Assembly: GCA_947305775.1 (NCBI GenBank)
Contig: CAMZEN010000011.1
Coordinates: 1-57,442 of the forward strand
Direction: 5' to 3'
Source of the DNA: an uncultured Verrucomicrobiota bacterium
GTDB taxonomy: Bacteria; Verrucomicrobiota; Kiritimatiellia; RFP12; UBA1067
Length of the DNA stretch: 57,442 nucleotides
Within the stretch, counting starts at the first letter, position 1. Each line of letters opens with the position of its first letter. Under the pieces are notes generated by a model, which worked only from the letters and a program-made list of their open reading frames with translations, was not told the DNA's origin and searched no databases. Below are positions 36,552 to 44,956 of this stretch, in pieces. The translations under genes were made by a program, and so were the position numbers.

Positions 36552-37088
36552 ATGTCTCGAATCGGAAAAGAACCCGTCAAGGTGGTCGATGGCGTAACAG
36601 TCGCCGTCGATGGCCAGAAGGTGACGGTCAAGGGAAAGCTCGGCGAGCTTACCTATACGATGCATGAAGGCATCACGGCGAAGGTGGAGGACGGCAACGT
36701 CAAGGTTGCCTGCGCCGACGACGGAAAGTTCGGCAACTTCCACGGCCTCGCCCGCGCGCTGATCCACAACATGGTTGTCGGCGTGTCCGAAGGCTACAAG
36801 AAGCAGCTCTCCATCGAGGGAACGGGCTTCAAGGCGGTCCTCAAGGGCAGCGAGCTCGCGCTTTCGCTCGGCTTCGCCTCCCCGAAGGTGTTCGTCGTGC
36901 CGGAAGGCATCAAGGTGACCGTCGAGAACGACGGCCTCCAGGTCACGATCACCGGCGTGGACAAGGCGCAGGTCGGCGAAGCCGCCGCGCGCATCCGCGC
37001 GTTCTACCCGGCCGAGCCCTACAAGGGCAAGGGCATCAAGTACGTCGGCGAGCACATCCGCCGCAAGCAAGGAAAGAAGGTCGCCTAA
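36552..37088 (+). CDS. rplF: 50S ribosomal protein L6
   Basis: Protein of 178 residues beginning MSRIGKEPVKVVDGVTVAVDGQ, with the L6 repeat fold and C-terminal PAEPYKGKGIKYVGEHIRRKQGKK. The ATG at 36552 follows an AGGAG box; homology begins there. It overlaps rplR by one base (TAATG). Confidence 0.98.
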   Translation: MSRIGKEPVKVVDGVTVAVDGQKVTVKGKLGELTYTMHEGITAKVEDGNVKVACADDGKFGNFHGLARALIHNMVVGVSEGYKKQLSIEGTGFKAVLKGSELALSLGFASPKVFVVPEGIKVTVENDGLQVTITGVDKAQVGEAAARIRAFYPAEPYKGKGIKYVGEHIRRKQGKKVA

Positions 37089-37453
37089 TGAGCTTCAACC
37101 GGAAGGTACAGCGCCAGAAGCGCCACATGCGCCTGAGGCAGAAGGTTGTCGGCACGGCGGAACGTCCGCGCATGTCGATCTGCATCACCAACAAGAACAT
37201 CTACGTCCAGTTCATCGACGACGACGCGGCGAAGACCCTCGCGTCGGCGAGCACGATCAAGGACGCCCATGCGAACCTCGAGACGGCGAAGAACCTCGGC
37301 AGGACGGCGGCGGAAGCCGCCAAGGCTGCGGGCATCTCGCTCGTCGTCGTGGATCGCGGCGGCCGCAAGTACACCGGACGTGTCGCTGCCGTCGTGGAGT
37401 CCGCCGTCGAGGCGGGCCTCAAGATCAGCACCAAGAATGAGGAGGCTAAGTAA
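37088..37453 (+). CDS. rplR: 50S ribosomal protein L18
   Basis: Protein of 121 residues: RLRQKVVGTAERPRMSICITNKNIYVQFIDDDAAKTLASAST and the C-terminal DRGGRKYTGRVAAVVESAVEAGLKI, the uL18 signature that contacts 5S rRNA with L5. It overlaps both rplF and rpsE by one base each. Confidence 0.97.
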   Translation: MSFNRKVQRQKRHMRLRQKVVGTAERPRMSICITNKNIYVQFIDDDAAKTLASASTIKDAHANLETAKNLGRTAAEAAKAAGISLVVVDRGGRKYTGRVAAVVESAVEAGLKISTKNEEAK

Positions 37454-37947
37454 TGGCTTTCAATCGTGACAAGCGCGCCCAGGCCGAGCAGCAGGACGAG
37501 CTCGACGAGCACACAGTGTTCATCAACCGCTGCGCCAAGACCGTCAAGGGCGGTCGCCGCATGAGCTTCTCCGCCGTCATCGTCGTCGGTGACAAGGAGG
37601 GCAAGGTCGGCGTAGGATTCGGCAAGGCCAACGAGGTCTCCGACGCGATCCGCAAGGGCGGCGAGGCCGCCCGCAAGGACATGCGCAAGATCACCCTGCA
37701 CGGCAAGACCATTCCGCACGACGTCGAAGGCGTGTGCGACGGTGGCCGTGTGATCCTCAAGCCCGCTCCGGACGGCACGGGCCTCATCGTCGGCGGCGGC
37801 ATGCGCCCCGTCCTCGAGGCGGTCGGCATCCGTGACGCGGTCGGCAAGTCGCTCGGCTCCAAGAACCGTCTCAACGTGGTCAAGGCCACTATGAACGCGC
37901 TCATGAAGCTCCGCAGCGCCGAGGAAATCGCAGCAGTCAGGGCGTAA
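37453..37947 (+). CDS. rpsE: 30S ribosomal protein S5
   Basis: Protein of 164 residues with TVKGGRRMSFSAVIVVGDKEGKVGVGFGKANEV and APDGTGLIVGGGMRPVLEAVGIRDAVGKSLGS, the uS5 signature. It lines the mRNA entry channel. rpmD (L30), which often follows, is absent; rplO starts 17 bases downstream. Confidence 0.98.
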   Translation: MAFNRDKRAQAEQQDELDEHTVFINRCAKTVKGGRRMSFSAVIVVGDKEGKVGVGFGKANEVSDAIRKGGEAARKDMRKITLHGKTIPHDVEGVCDGGRVILKPAPDGTGLIVGGGMRPVLEAVGIRDAVGKSLGSKNRLNVVKATMNALMKLRSAEEIAAVRA

Positions 37948-37964
37948 GGGAAAGGAACGTTAAA

Positions 37965-38402
37965 ATGGAACTGCACAACCTCACCAACACCCCTGGCGCA
38001 CGCCACCGCCGCAAACGCGTCGGCCGCGGCTGCGGATCGGGAATGGGCAAGACCTCCACGCGCGGCCACAAGGGCGCGGGAGCTCGCAAGGGCCACAAGC
38101 AGAAGCTGATGTTCGAAGGCGGCCAGATGCCGCTCGTCCGCCGTCTGCCGAAGCGCGGCTTCAACAACGCCCGCTTCAACGCGAAGGCGCTCGGCATCAA
38201 CGTTGCAGACCTCGAGAAGAAGTTCGAGGCAGGCGCCGAGATCACGGTCGAGACGCTCGCCAAGGCCGGCTTCTCCGACAACAAGCGTCCGAAAGTGAAG
38301 ATCCTCGGCACCGGCACCCTCACCAAGAAGCTCACGGTGAAGGTTCCCTGCTCGGCCTCCGCTAAGGCCAAGATCGAAGCTGCAGGCGGCTCCGTCGCCT
38401 AA
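37965..38402 (+). CDS. rplO: 50S ribosomal protein L15
   Basis: Protein of 145 residues: MELHNLTNTPGARHRRKRVGRG, then GHKQKLMFEGGQMPLVRRLPKRGFNN and the GAEITVETLAKAGF and VKVPCSASAKAKIEAAGG regions, the uL15 signature. It is the last gene of the operon; a terminator follows after 25 bases, where secY would normally begin. Confidence 0.97.
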   Translation: MELHNLTNTPGARHRRKRVGRGCGSGMGKTSTRGHKGAGARKGHKQKLMFEGGQMPLVRRLPKRGFNNARFNAKALGINVADLEKKFEAGAEITVETLAKAGFSDNKRPKVKILGTGTLTKKLTVKVPCSASAKAKIEAAGGSVA

Positions 38403-38427
38403 GCTACGGCATGTGAGAGGTAAAGCG

Positions 38428-38457
38428 ACGGGCGGGTTAACCCGCCCGTTTGCTTTT
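38428..38457 (+). terminator. Intrinsic terminator of the ribosomal protein operon
   Basis: A perfect 9-bp stem ACGGGCGGG / CCCGCCCGT with a TTAA loop (38428-38449), followed by TTGCTTTT. Confidence 0.9.
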
Positions 38458-38554
38458 GTATCCTGTTGCCGTCGGTACAGCATGATGTGTTCATGTTGTT
38501 GTTTATGGGGTCGCGCTGAGCGCAAACCTCGTACTTTACTGAAGGTTGCTCTCC
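38458..38554. other. Short gene-free spacer
   Basis: Nothing recognisable lies between the terminator and the DUF433-like remnant. Confidence 0.5.
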
Positions 38555-38680
38555 ATGTGCGGAACTCGTATTAAGGCCTCGAAGATTATTGCCGCACTCT
38601 CCGGCGGAGATTTGATCGAGGATGTCCTTATGGACTATACGAGTCTTTACTCTGAAGATTTGTACGCCGTTCACGCATGA
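38555..38680 (+). pseudogene. DUF433-family fragment, 41 aa
   Basis: The frame reads CGTRIKASKIIAALSGGDLIEDVLMDYTSLYSEDLYAV, closely following the DUF433 consensus GTRI.V..IL..L..G.S.EEIL.DYP.L..EDI.A. DUF433 proteins are short helix-turn-helix-like proteins, often antitoxins of VapC-type or DUF5615 toxins. The N-terminal P.I.G part is missing, with a stop four codons before the ATG, and no toxin gene follows. It is most likely a decayed remnant. A further 29-codon frame (38740-38829) after it has no recognisable content. Confidence 0.5.
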
Positions 38681-38824
38681 TAGACTTTTAATCCCATAAT
38701 TTACAGGCTCCACGATTTTGCGGGAAGGAATGTTACAGGATGCGGAATGAATCTGCCGATACCAAGGCTACGGCGGACAAACGTAGCTGGAGAAGGCTTT
38801 TCGGCAAACCGGGTACGAATTTGT

Positions 38825-38830
38825 TATAAT
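38825..38830 (+). promoter_or_regulatory. TATAAT box upstream of the RhuM-like fragment
   Basis: A perfect TATAAT preceded by TTTGT; no clear -35 box. It lies 30 bases before the next ATG. Confidence 0.5.
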
Positions 38831-38859
38831 ACTTTTCTACAAAGCGGAAACGATGCATC

Positions 38860-39198
38860 ATGAGCAAGCCAGCAGAACTTCCAGTAATGTTATACACGAC
38901 TCATGAAGGGGCGGTTAAAGGCAATGCCGTTCTGAAGGATGAATCGCTGTGGCTTATGCAGTTGGCGATGACGCAATTGTTTGAAGTTGACAAGTCATCC
39001 ATCGTCAATGCCTTCCGTTGCATACACGACCGGCAAGCGGAGAATTCTGGAGTCAATACTGATATTTATGTCATTGGAAGCTCTGTCGTAATGGCAACGC
39101 ACGAAGTCGTGAACAACGAAAGATTCTGGTGTCTTAACAAGAACTTGACCCTGGCAAGAACATCACATGGTAGAATTAATGGTACAGAAAGGACGTAA
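38860..39198 (+). CDS. RhuM-family N-terminal fragment, 112 aa
   Basis: The first 60 residues resemble the start of virulence protein RhuM: PVMLYTTHEGAVKGNAVLKDESLWLMQLAMTQLFEVDKSSIVNAF matches the pattern of an ILYxTxDG start, WLxQ.xMAxLF and the following helix-turn-helix. The rest of a normal RhuM (over 300 residues, with a Fic-like fold) is missing, and the last third is not recognisable. It may be a truncated gene that is still expressed from the promoter just upstream. A and T are more frequent than in the flanking housekeeping genes. Confidence 0.5.
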   Translation: MSKPAELPVMLYTTHEGAVKGNAVLKDESLWLMQLAMTQLFEVDKSSIVNAFRCIHDRQAENSGVNTDIYVIGSSVVMATHEVVNNERFWCLNKNLTLARTSHGRINGTERT

Positions 39199-39199
39199 C

Positions 39200-40426
39200 A
39201 TGACACTGATAGTTGCTGTTATATTTAATCTAGCCTCTTCGGCGTTGTGGCTGTTTGGATGCTGGCACATCGCAAAAGACATTAATGACATTGTAGTGTC
39301 GGGAGGAGTTGGGGGGCCAGACAACATGTGGGAAGTCATTTTGCAGGTTGGTATATTTGGACTTCTTCAAAGTGTAGGTGCTTTGCGAGGAGTGTATGCT
39401 TATTGGGGCAGTTCAATGGGGACGGAATTGAATACTCGGTATTTTACATTATGGAAGAATTCTAGTGGCAAGGTTGTTGCGGCAGAAGAAGACCATGCTG
39501 CGCCGCTGTGGGGATGTCTTTTTGCGTTTCTTATTGGAGGGCTTGTGGTTGTAATTTGCTCCGCGTTGATTAGCCCTATTATGTTTATTGCTAATGTCTC
39601 CTTCGCTATTGTCGTGATGACTAGCTGGCGAAAAGGCAAAACATCTACATTAGGAATAATCTTATCCGCTATTATAGCGGTGGGCTGTATTGGCGGAACA
39701 ATATATGGATGGAATTATGTTTCATCACGCATAGAAGTCCTGCAAGAACGCCGTAGAGTGATGATGGAAGAACGGCAAAAACGATATGAGGCGCAACGTC
39801 TTGAGCAGGAGCGTATTCAAGCAGATAAACGCGCAGAAGAAGAGCGGCAAAGAGCTGAACAAATGGCTGCGCAGTCGAATAGGAGTGCCAATAGTTCGGT
39901 GCGCGGCAGCAGTCGGCAGGAGCAACGTTTAGATCGTCAGGCATCATCTGCAAACAGTCGTTCAAATGCGTCTGCACGTGGAAGCGCAACAGCACCGCAA
40001 GTCATTGGAAGTAGCACTAAAAAGACAAGAAGCGCCGGAAATGATTCTGTGCGCGGAGAAAGTCCGCGACAGACACAGGCAATAAACCGAAATGTGAATA
40101 GCGGTAGCAGGTCGTCTTCTTCGGTGCGCGGCAGCAGTCGGCAGGAGCAACGTTTAGATCGTCAGGCATCATCTGCAAACAGTCGTTCAAATGCGTCTGC
40201 ACGTGGAAGCGCAACAGTACCGCAAGTCATTGGAAGTAGCACGAAAAAGACAAGAAGCGCCGGAAATGATTCCGTGCGCGGAGGCAGTTCGCGACAGTCG
40301 CAAGCAATAAACCAAAATGTGAATAGCAGTAGCAGATCGTCTTCTTCGGTGCGCGGCAGCAGTCAGCAGGAGCAACGATTGAACCGTCGAGGGTCTTCAC
40401 GTGATTCGAGTTTAAGGATAAAGTAG
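39200..40426 (+). CDS. Membrane protein with Ser/Arg-rich 75-residue tandem repeats, unknown
   Basis: This 408-residue protein starts with an AGAAAGGA ribosome site. Four hydrophobic segments are seen: residues 2-26, about 45-65, about 105-145 (long, perhaps two helices) and 155-175. A charged coiled coil follows (about 178-225: LQERRRVMMEERQKRYEAQRLEQERIQ style). The remaining part is a low-complexity Ser/Arg/Gln/Asn tail made of 75-residue tandem repeats with motifs SVRGSSRQEQRLDRQ, PQVIGSSTKKTRSAG and QAINRNVNS. No family recognised. The gene is A/T-rich compared with its neighbours and lies in an accessory stretch. Confidence 0.65.
   Translation: MTLIVAVIFNLASSALWLFGCWHIAKDINDIVVSGGVGGPDNMWEVILQVGIFGLLQSVGALRGVYAYWGSSMGTELNTRYFTLWKNSSGKVVAAEEDHAAPLWGCLFAFLIGGLVVVICSALISPIMFIANVSFAIVVMTSWRKGKTSTLGIILSAIIAVGCIGGTIYGWNYVSSRIEVLQERRRVMMEERQKRYEAQRLEQERIQADKRAEEERQRAEQMAAQSNRSANSSVRGSSRQEQRLDRQASSANSRSNASARGSATAPQVIGSSTKKTRSAGNDSVRGESPRQTQAINRNVNSGSRSSSSVRGSSRQEQRLDRQASSANSRSNASARGSATVPQVIGSSTKKTRSAGNDSVRGGSSRQSQAINQNVNSSSRSSSSVRGSSQQEQRLNRRGSSRDSSLRIK
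39899..40390 (+). repeat. 225-bp tandem repeat, about 2.2 copies
   Basis: Copies start at 39899, 40124 and 40349 (partial), an exact 225-base period, nearly identical in sequence, within the tail of the membrane protein gene. Confidence 0.95.
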
Positions 40427-40435
40427 TAATTTTAT

Positions 40436-40451
40436 GGGGACTGTCCCCGCA
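40436..40451. repeat. GGGGAC-type inverted repeat, copy 4
   Basis: GGGGACTGTCCCCGCA, identical to copy 1, followed by a partial ACAGGGACTATTGCCGCG echo. Confidence 0.75.
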
Positions 40452-40473
40452 TTTACAGGGACTATTGCCGCGC

Positions 40474-40503
40474 TTTTCAGGGTGGGGATGAATATGGTAT
40501 AAT
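40474..40503 (+). promoter_or_regulatory. Promoter of the CesT-family gene
   Basis: TATAAT (40498-40503) preceded by ATGG; TTTTCA at 40474-40479 is a weak -35 candidate at 18 bases. Confidence 0.55.
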
Positions 40504-40557
40504 ACGCGGCAATCGTGCCTAAGTGACGGGAAAACAAGCAAAAGGACAATTACAGAC

Positions 40558-41028
40558 ATGGAATTCAATGAATTGATGCAGCAGTTTGCAGCAAAGATTG
40601 GTTTGGCGGAATTATCTCAGCAGGACGATGTCGTAGCCCTTTCGATTGATGGTGTTGCGTTTGGGTTTCTGAATGACGGTGCAACAGAGACGCTGACAAT
40701 AGTTGCCGACATCGGTCAGCAGCCCGGCAGCGCCGACCGTCCGCTTGGCTCCATGATGCTCAAGGCCAACTTCCTCTACGAAGCGCTTCAGGGCGCGGTG
40801 CTTTTCCAGAACCCCGAAAACGAAACGTTTGGCATCCAGCAGAGGTTTCGGCTTGTCGATCTCGATGCGGATAGCCTTTACGGGCATGTCGAAAGGCTCT
40901 CCAACCTTGCCGAAGAGTGGCGGGATATCGTCGAGGGCTACGGCGAGGCGGAGAAGGTGGCGCGGACGCAGGCCGAGAAAGAGCCGCAGGAGAGCCCGGT
41001 CGATGGCGCCAGTTTCATGCGCGTGTAA
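40558..41028 (+). CDS. CesT/Tir-chaperone family protein
   Basis: This 156-residue acidic protein follows the type III secretion chaperone (CesT) pattern: an N-terminal helix NELMQQFAAKIGL, strands DDVVALSIDGVAFGFLND and TLTIVADIGQ, a helix MMLKANFLYEALQGA, then LFQNPENETFGIQQRFRLVDLDADSLYGHVERLSNLAEEW. Such proteins dimerise and hold effectors for secretion. No effector or secretion gene is beside it: it has its own promoter and terminator. Whether the organism has a type III apparatus cannot be seen from this window. The C-terminal 25 residues are low-complexity. Confidence 0.7.
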   Translation: MEFNELMQQFAAKIGLAELSQQDDVVALSIDGVAFGFLNDGATETLTIVADIGQQPGSADRPLGSMMLKANFLYEALQGAVLFQNPENETFGIQQRFRLVDLDADSLYGHVERLSNLAEEWRDIVEGYGEAEKVARTQAEKEPQESPVDGASFMRV

Positions 41029-41084
41029 CGTGGCAGAAAATTATCTTATAGATGGTTTTGATCAAGAGTGATCGCCCACCAAAG

Positions 41085-41118
41085 GCCTGCGGAGGAATTC
41101 ACCGCAGGCTAATTTTTT
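41085..41118 (+). terminator. Intrinsic terminator after the CesT-family gene
   Basis: Perfect 8-bp stem GCCTGCGG / CCGCAGGC with a 9-base loop, then TAATTTTTT. Confidence 0.9.
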
Positions 41119-41128
41119 GTACCCCCAC

Positions 41129-41157
41129 TTGCTTTTTGCGACGAAATAAGGTAAAAT
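41129..41157 (+). promoter_or_regulatory. Promoter of rpsT-pgk
   Basis: TTGCTT (41129-41134) and TAAAAT (41152-41157) with a 17-base spacer. Confidence 0.7.
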
Positions 41158-41194
41158 ACACGTTCAAACATTCCTAAGAGGAGTAAATAGTAAC

Positions 41195-41485
41195 ATGGCA
41201 AACATCAAGGGCGGCCGCGCCGCCAGGAAACGTGACCGTCAGAACGCTAAGGCGAACAAGCGCAACTCGACCGTAAAGGCCAAGCTGCATGATTCGCACA
41301 AGAAGCTCTTCAAGGCCGCGGATGCGGGCGAGAAGGATACCGCAGAAAAGAAGTTCAAGGAGCTCGTCTCCGGTGCCGACAAGGCCGTAAAGAAGGGCAT
41401 CATCAAGAAGAACAAGGCCAATCGCATCAAGAGCCGCGCACAGCTTAAGCTCAACAAGATGGCCAAGGCCGCAGAGGCCAAGTAA
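41195..41485 (+). CDS. rpsT: 30S ribosomal protein S20
   Basis: This 96-residue, Lys/Ala-rich, all-helical protein binds 16S rRNA in the 30S body. It begins [24 protein letters not shown], contains [42 protein letters not shown], the bS20 core, and ends in KMAKAA. A GAGGAG ribosome site is upstream. The pgk gene follows 29 bases later and is probably cotranscribed. Confidence 0.95.
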   Translation: MANIKGGRAARKRDRQNAKANKRNSTVKAKLHDSHKKLFKAADAGEKDTAEKKFKELVSGADKAVKKGIIKKNKANRIKSRAQLKLNKMAKAAEAK

Positions 41486-41514
41486 CATCCACCCACAAAC
41501 CGAGGAGACTCAAA

Positions 41515-42828
41515 ATGGACAAGAAGACTCTGCGCGACGTCGAGCTCAAGGGCAAGCGCGTCGTGATGCGTGTTGATTTCAACGTGCCGATGGCCAAGGA
41601 CGGCAGCGGCAAGATTACGGACGATACCCGCATTGTCGCGGCTCTTCCGTCGATCAAGTATGTGCTTGACCAGGGCGGCAGCCTTGTCCTTATGAGCCAT
41701 CTCGGGCGTCCGAAAGGCGTCAAGCTTGGTGCGGCGCCGAATCCCGACAACGCGGCGTTCACGCTCAAGCCCGTCGCCGAGGAGCTTTCGAAGAAGCTCG
41801 GCATCGAGGTCAAGTTCGTCCCCGACTGCATGGCCGCCGACGAAGTGGTCAAGGCTCTCAAGCCCGGCGAGGTTGCGCTTCTCGAGAACACCCGCTTCTA
41901 CAAGGCCGAAGACGGCAAGGTGAAGAAAGACGACGAGAAGAAGGGCATCCATCTCACGGACGAGGAGTTCGCGGCGAAGAAGGCCGAGCTCAAGGCTCAG
42001 CGCGCCGAGATGGCGAAGAAGCTCGCGAGCTACGGCGATCTCTACTGCAACGACGCGTTCGGCACGGCGCACCGCGCCCATGCTTCGACCGCAGTCGTCG
42101 CCGACTACATCCAGCCGGCGGTTTCGGGCTTCCTGCTTGAGAAGGAGATCCAGTTCCTCGGCGACGCAGTCGAGAATCCGGTAAGGCCGTTCGTCGCCAT
42201 ACTTGGCGGCGCGAAGGTTTCGGACAAGCTCGCGGTCGTCAAGGCGCTCCTCAACAAGGTCGACACTCTCATCATCGGTGGCGGCATGGCCTACACCTTC
42301 AAGAAGGCGCAGGGTCTCAAGATCGGCAACTCGCTTTGCGAGGACGAGCAGGTCGCGTACTGCAAGGAGATGCTCGAGGCTGCGGCCGCGAAGGGCATCA
42401 AGATTCTTCTGCCGGTCGACAATGTGATCGCGAACAAGTTCCCTGAGACGAAGGACGCGAGCGACATCGAGATGAAGACGGTCGAGGGAGACATCCCGGA
42501 TGGCTGGATGGGTCTCGACATCGGTCCGAAGTCGGTTGCTCTGTTCGGCGAGGCCGTGAAGGGCGCGAAGACTGTGGTGTGGAACGGGCCTATGGGCTGC
42601 TTCGAGTTCGCTCCGCTCTCCAAGGGCACCTACGGCGTCTGCGAGGCAGTTGCGACGGTGAAGGCGAATGGCGGCACGTCGATCATCGGCGGCGGCGACT
42701 CCGTGAGCGCGGTCAAGAAGAGCGGCAAGGCTGCGGAGATGAGCCACGTCTCGACGGGCGGCGGCGCGAGCCTCGAGTTCCTCGAAGGCAAGGTGCTTCC
42801 CGGCGTCGCGGCGCTTACCGCGAAGTAA
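41515..42828 (+). CDS. pgk: Phosphoglycerate kinase
   Basis: This 437-residue glycolytic enzyme transfers phosphate from 1,3-bisphosphoglycerate to ADP. Signatures: [13 protein letters not shown] near residue 14, SHLGRPKG near 62, [11 protein letters not shown] near 122, [11 protein letters not shown] near 226, [10 protein letters not shown] near 357 and the C-terminal [11 protein letters not shown] and [14 protein letters not shown]. Compared with typical bacterial forms (about 390-400 residues) there is a charged insertion of about 30 residues after RFYKAE ([20 protein letters not shown] and on). A terminator-like hairpin follows the stop. Confidence 0.97.
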   Translation: MDKKTLRDVELKGKRVVMRVDFNVPMAKDGSGKITDDTRIVAALPSIKYVLDQGGSLVLMSHLGRPKGVKLGAAPNPDNAAFTLKPVAEELSKKLGIEVKFVPDCMAADEVVKALKPGEVALLENTRFYKAEDGKVKKDDEKKGIHLTDEEFAAKKAELKAQRAEMAKKLASYGDLYCNDAFGTAHRAHASTAVVADYIQPAVSGFLLEKEIQFLGDAVENPVRPFVAILGGAKVSDKLAVVKALLNKVDTLIIGGGMAYTFKKAQGLKIGNSLCEDEQVAYCKEMLEAAAAKGIKILLPVDNVIANKFPETKDASDIEMKTVEGDIPDGWMGLDIGPKSVALFGEAVKGAKTVVWNGPMGCFEFAPLSKGTYGVCEAVATVKANGGTSIIGGGDSVSAVKKSGKAAEMSHVSTGGGASLEFLEGKVLPGVAALTAK

Positions 42829-42853
42829 GATTCTCGACGATAGAGAATGCAAG

Positions 42854-42886
42854 ACCGCTGCACCCTGGAGGCGCGGCGGTTTTCTT
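42854..42886 (+). terminator. Intrinsic terminator after pgk
   Basis: ACCGCTGC pairs with GCGGCGGT (one G-T wobble) around a loop, followed by TTTCTT. Confidence 0.7.
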
Positions 42887-42941
42887 GTCGCGCCTGTTTG
42901 CCGGTCTTCAGACGTTATGGACGCGAAGGCCCATGAAATGG

Positions 42942-42947
42942 TATAAT
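42942..42947 (+). promoter_or_regulatory. TATAAT box giving a near-leaderless tkt transcript
   Basis: A perfect TATAAT preceded by AATGG ends eight bases before the tkt ATG; a TGGACG -35-like box lies 18 bases upstream. No ribosome site can fit. Confidence 0.7.
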
Positions 42948-42955
42948 ACCACAAT

Positions 42956-44908
42956 ATGAAACTCACGAACGAACAACTGAAACACGCAGCCGACACGATT
43001 CGCTGCCTTTGTGCGGACATGATCGAGAAAGCCAAGTCAGGGCATCCCGGCGCCGCCATGGGCATGGCCGACCTCGCAGTGTCGCTTTGGCTCAAGTTCC
43101 TCAATTTCGACCCGAAGGACACCAAGTGGACAGGCCGCGACAGGCTGGTCTTCTCCGGCGGGCATGCCAGCTCGCTTCTCTACGCTCTCTTCCACCTCGC
43201 CGGCGTCGGCGAACTTTCGATGGACGAGCTCAAGAATTTCCGCCAGCTGGGTTCGCGTTGCGCGGGCCATCCCGAGCGCGGACTGATGCCGGGCGTCGAG
43301 GTTACGACCGGTCCGCTCGGGCAGGGCCTTGCAATGGGTGTCGGCCTCGCGCTCTCCGCGAAGCGCATGAAGACCGGCAACAAGACCTGGGTGTTCTGCG
43401 GTGACGGCGACATCGAGGAGGGCATCTCGCACGAGGCATGCAGCTGGGCCGGCTCGATGAAGCTCGACGATCTCATAGTCGTCTACGACTCGAACGACAT
43501 CACGATAGAGGGCTCGACCGCGCTTGCCATGGCCGACGACACCAAGAAGCGTTTCGAGAGCTACGGATGGAAGGTCTTTGCCTGCAATGGACACGACTTC
43601 GACGAAATCGACCGCACCTTCCGCCGCGCGCTCAAGGTGCATGGCCAGCCGGTGATCGTCATAGCGAAGACGAAGATCGGCCTCGGCGCTCCCGCGAAGT
43701 GCGGCACCGCCGATTGCCACGGCGCACCTCTCGGAGCCGATGAACTTGCTGCAACCAAGGTCGCGCTCGGCTTCAACCCCGAGCAGAGCTTCGTCGTCGG
43801 CGACGACGTCTACGCGCTCTTCGCGGACCGCACGGCGGCCATGCACAGGCTCTCCAGGCGCTGGACGAGGCAAAACCCCGCCCTTGCGGCGAAGCCTGCC
43901 GAGCCAGACTACATGAAGATGGTTTCGGCGCTTCCCAAGTTCGATTCTTCGAAGCAGATCGCCACGCGTTCCGCCTTCGGCGAGGCCCTGAACGCGCTCG
44001 CGCCGATCGTGCCCGGGCTCATTGGCGGCAGCGCCGACCTCGGCCCGAGCAACAAGACGTACATGAAGGGGTGCGGCGACGTCGCCCCCGGCTCGTTCGA
44101 GGGCCGCAACATCCACTACGGCATACGCGAGATCGCGATGTCGGCGATCGCCAACGGCATAACCGCGTTCGGTTGCGGCCTCAGGGGGTTCGGCGCGACG
44201 TTCTTCGTGTTCAGCGACTACTGCAAGCCCGCGATGCGCCTCGCCGCGATAATGGAGCTGCCGTCGATGTTCGTGTTTTCGCACGACAGCTTCTATGTCG
44301 GCGAGGACGGTCCGACGCACGAACCGGTCGAACACCTTACAGCGCTTAGACCGCTGCCCAACATGGTCACGTTCCGTCCGGCGGACGCCAACGAGACGGC
44401 ATACGCGCTTGTCGAGATGATACTCCACACGAGCGGTCCGAGCACGATACTCACCACGCGCCAGAATGTGCCGGTTCTCCAAGGCGTCCGTCACGAGGGC
44501 GTCGCAAAGGGTGCCTACGTCATATTCGAGCAGCGCACGCCGGGAGCATCGGAGAGCGATACGATCCTTTTCATCGCGACCGGCAGCGAAGTGGCTCTCT
44601 GCATCGAGGCCGCAAAGCGCCTCGCGGCGGAAGGCAAGTCGGTGCGCGTCGTGTCGATGCCCTCCATGGAGCTCTTCCTCGCCCAGAAGGACGCCTACCG
44701 CGGCGAGGTGATGCCCGAGACAATGACACGCCGCGTGATAGTCGAGGCCGGTTCTCGCTTCGGGTGGGACCGCTTCAGGCTCGACTTCAAGACGACAAGA
44801 CTCGTGACGCTCGACCGGTTCGGCGCGAGCGCGCCCTACAAGGTCCTCGCCGAGCACTTCGGCTTCACTGTCGACAATGTATACGCAGTCGCCAAGACGA
44901 TCGCCTGA
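42956..44908 (+). CDS. tkt: Transketolase
   Basis: This 650-residue thiamine-diphosphate enzyme moves two-carbon ketol units between sugars in the pentose phosphate pathway. Motifs: SGHPGAAMGMADLA near residue 27, RLVFSGGHAS near 63, TGPLGQGLAMGVGLAL near 114, the thiamine-binding GDGDIEEGISHEA near 146 and a DGPTHEPVEHL segment near 450. The N-terminal pyrophosphate and central Pyr domains are complete. It has its own TATAAT box only eight bases before the ATG. AGE-family epimerase and TatD genes follow closely. Confidence 0.95.
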   Translation: MKLTNEQLKHAADTIRCLCADMIEKAKSGHPGAAMGMADLAVSLWLKFLNFDPKDTKWTGRDRLVFSGGHASSLLYALFHLAGVGELSMDELKNFRQLGSRCAGHPERGLMPGVEVTTGPLGQGLAMGVGLALSAKRMKTGNKTWVFCGDGDIEEGISHEACSWAGSMKLDDLIVVYDSNDITIEGSTALAMADDTKKRFESYGWKVFACNGHDFDEIDRTFRRALKVHGQPVIVIAKTKIGLGAPAKCGTADCHGAPLGADELAATKVALGFNPEQSFVVGDDVYALFADRTAAMHRLSRRWTRQNPALAAKPAEPDYMKMVSALPKFDSSKQIATRSAFGEALNALAPIVPGLIGGSADLGPSNKTYMKGCGDVAPGSFEGRNIHYGIREIAMSAIANGITAFGCGLRGFGATFFVFSDYCKPAMRLAAIMELPSMFVFSHDSFYVGEDGPTHEPVEHLTALRPLPNMVTFRPADANETAYALVEMILHTSGPSTILTTRQNVPVLQGVRHEGVAKGAYVIFEQRTPGASESDTILFIATGSEVALCIEAAKRLAAEGKSVRVVSMPSMELFLAQKDAYRGEVMPETMTRRVIVEAGSRFGWDRFRLDFKTTRLVTLDRFGASAPYKVLAEHFGFTVDNVYAVAKTIA

Positions 44909-44956
44909 GGTGGGTGGTCTGCGGCGGAAGCGAACAGCCAAAAAAGGAGCGAAACA

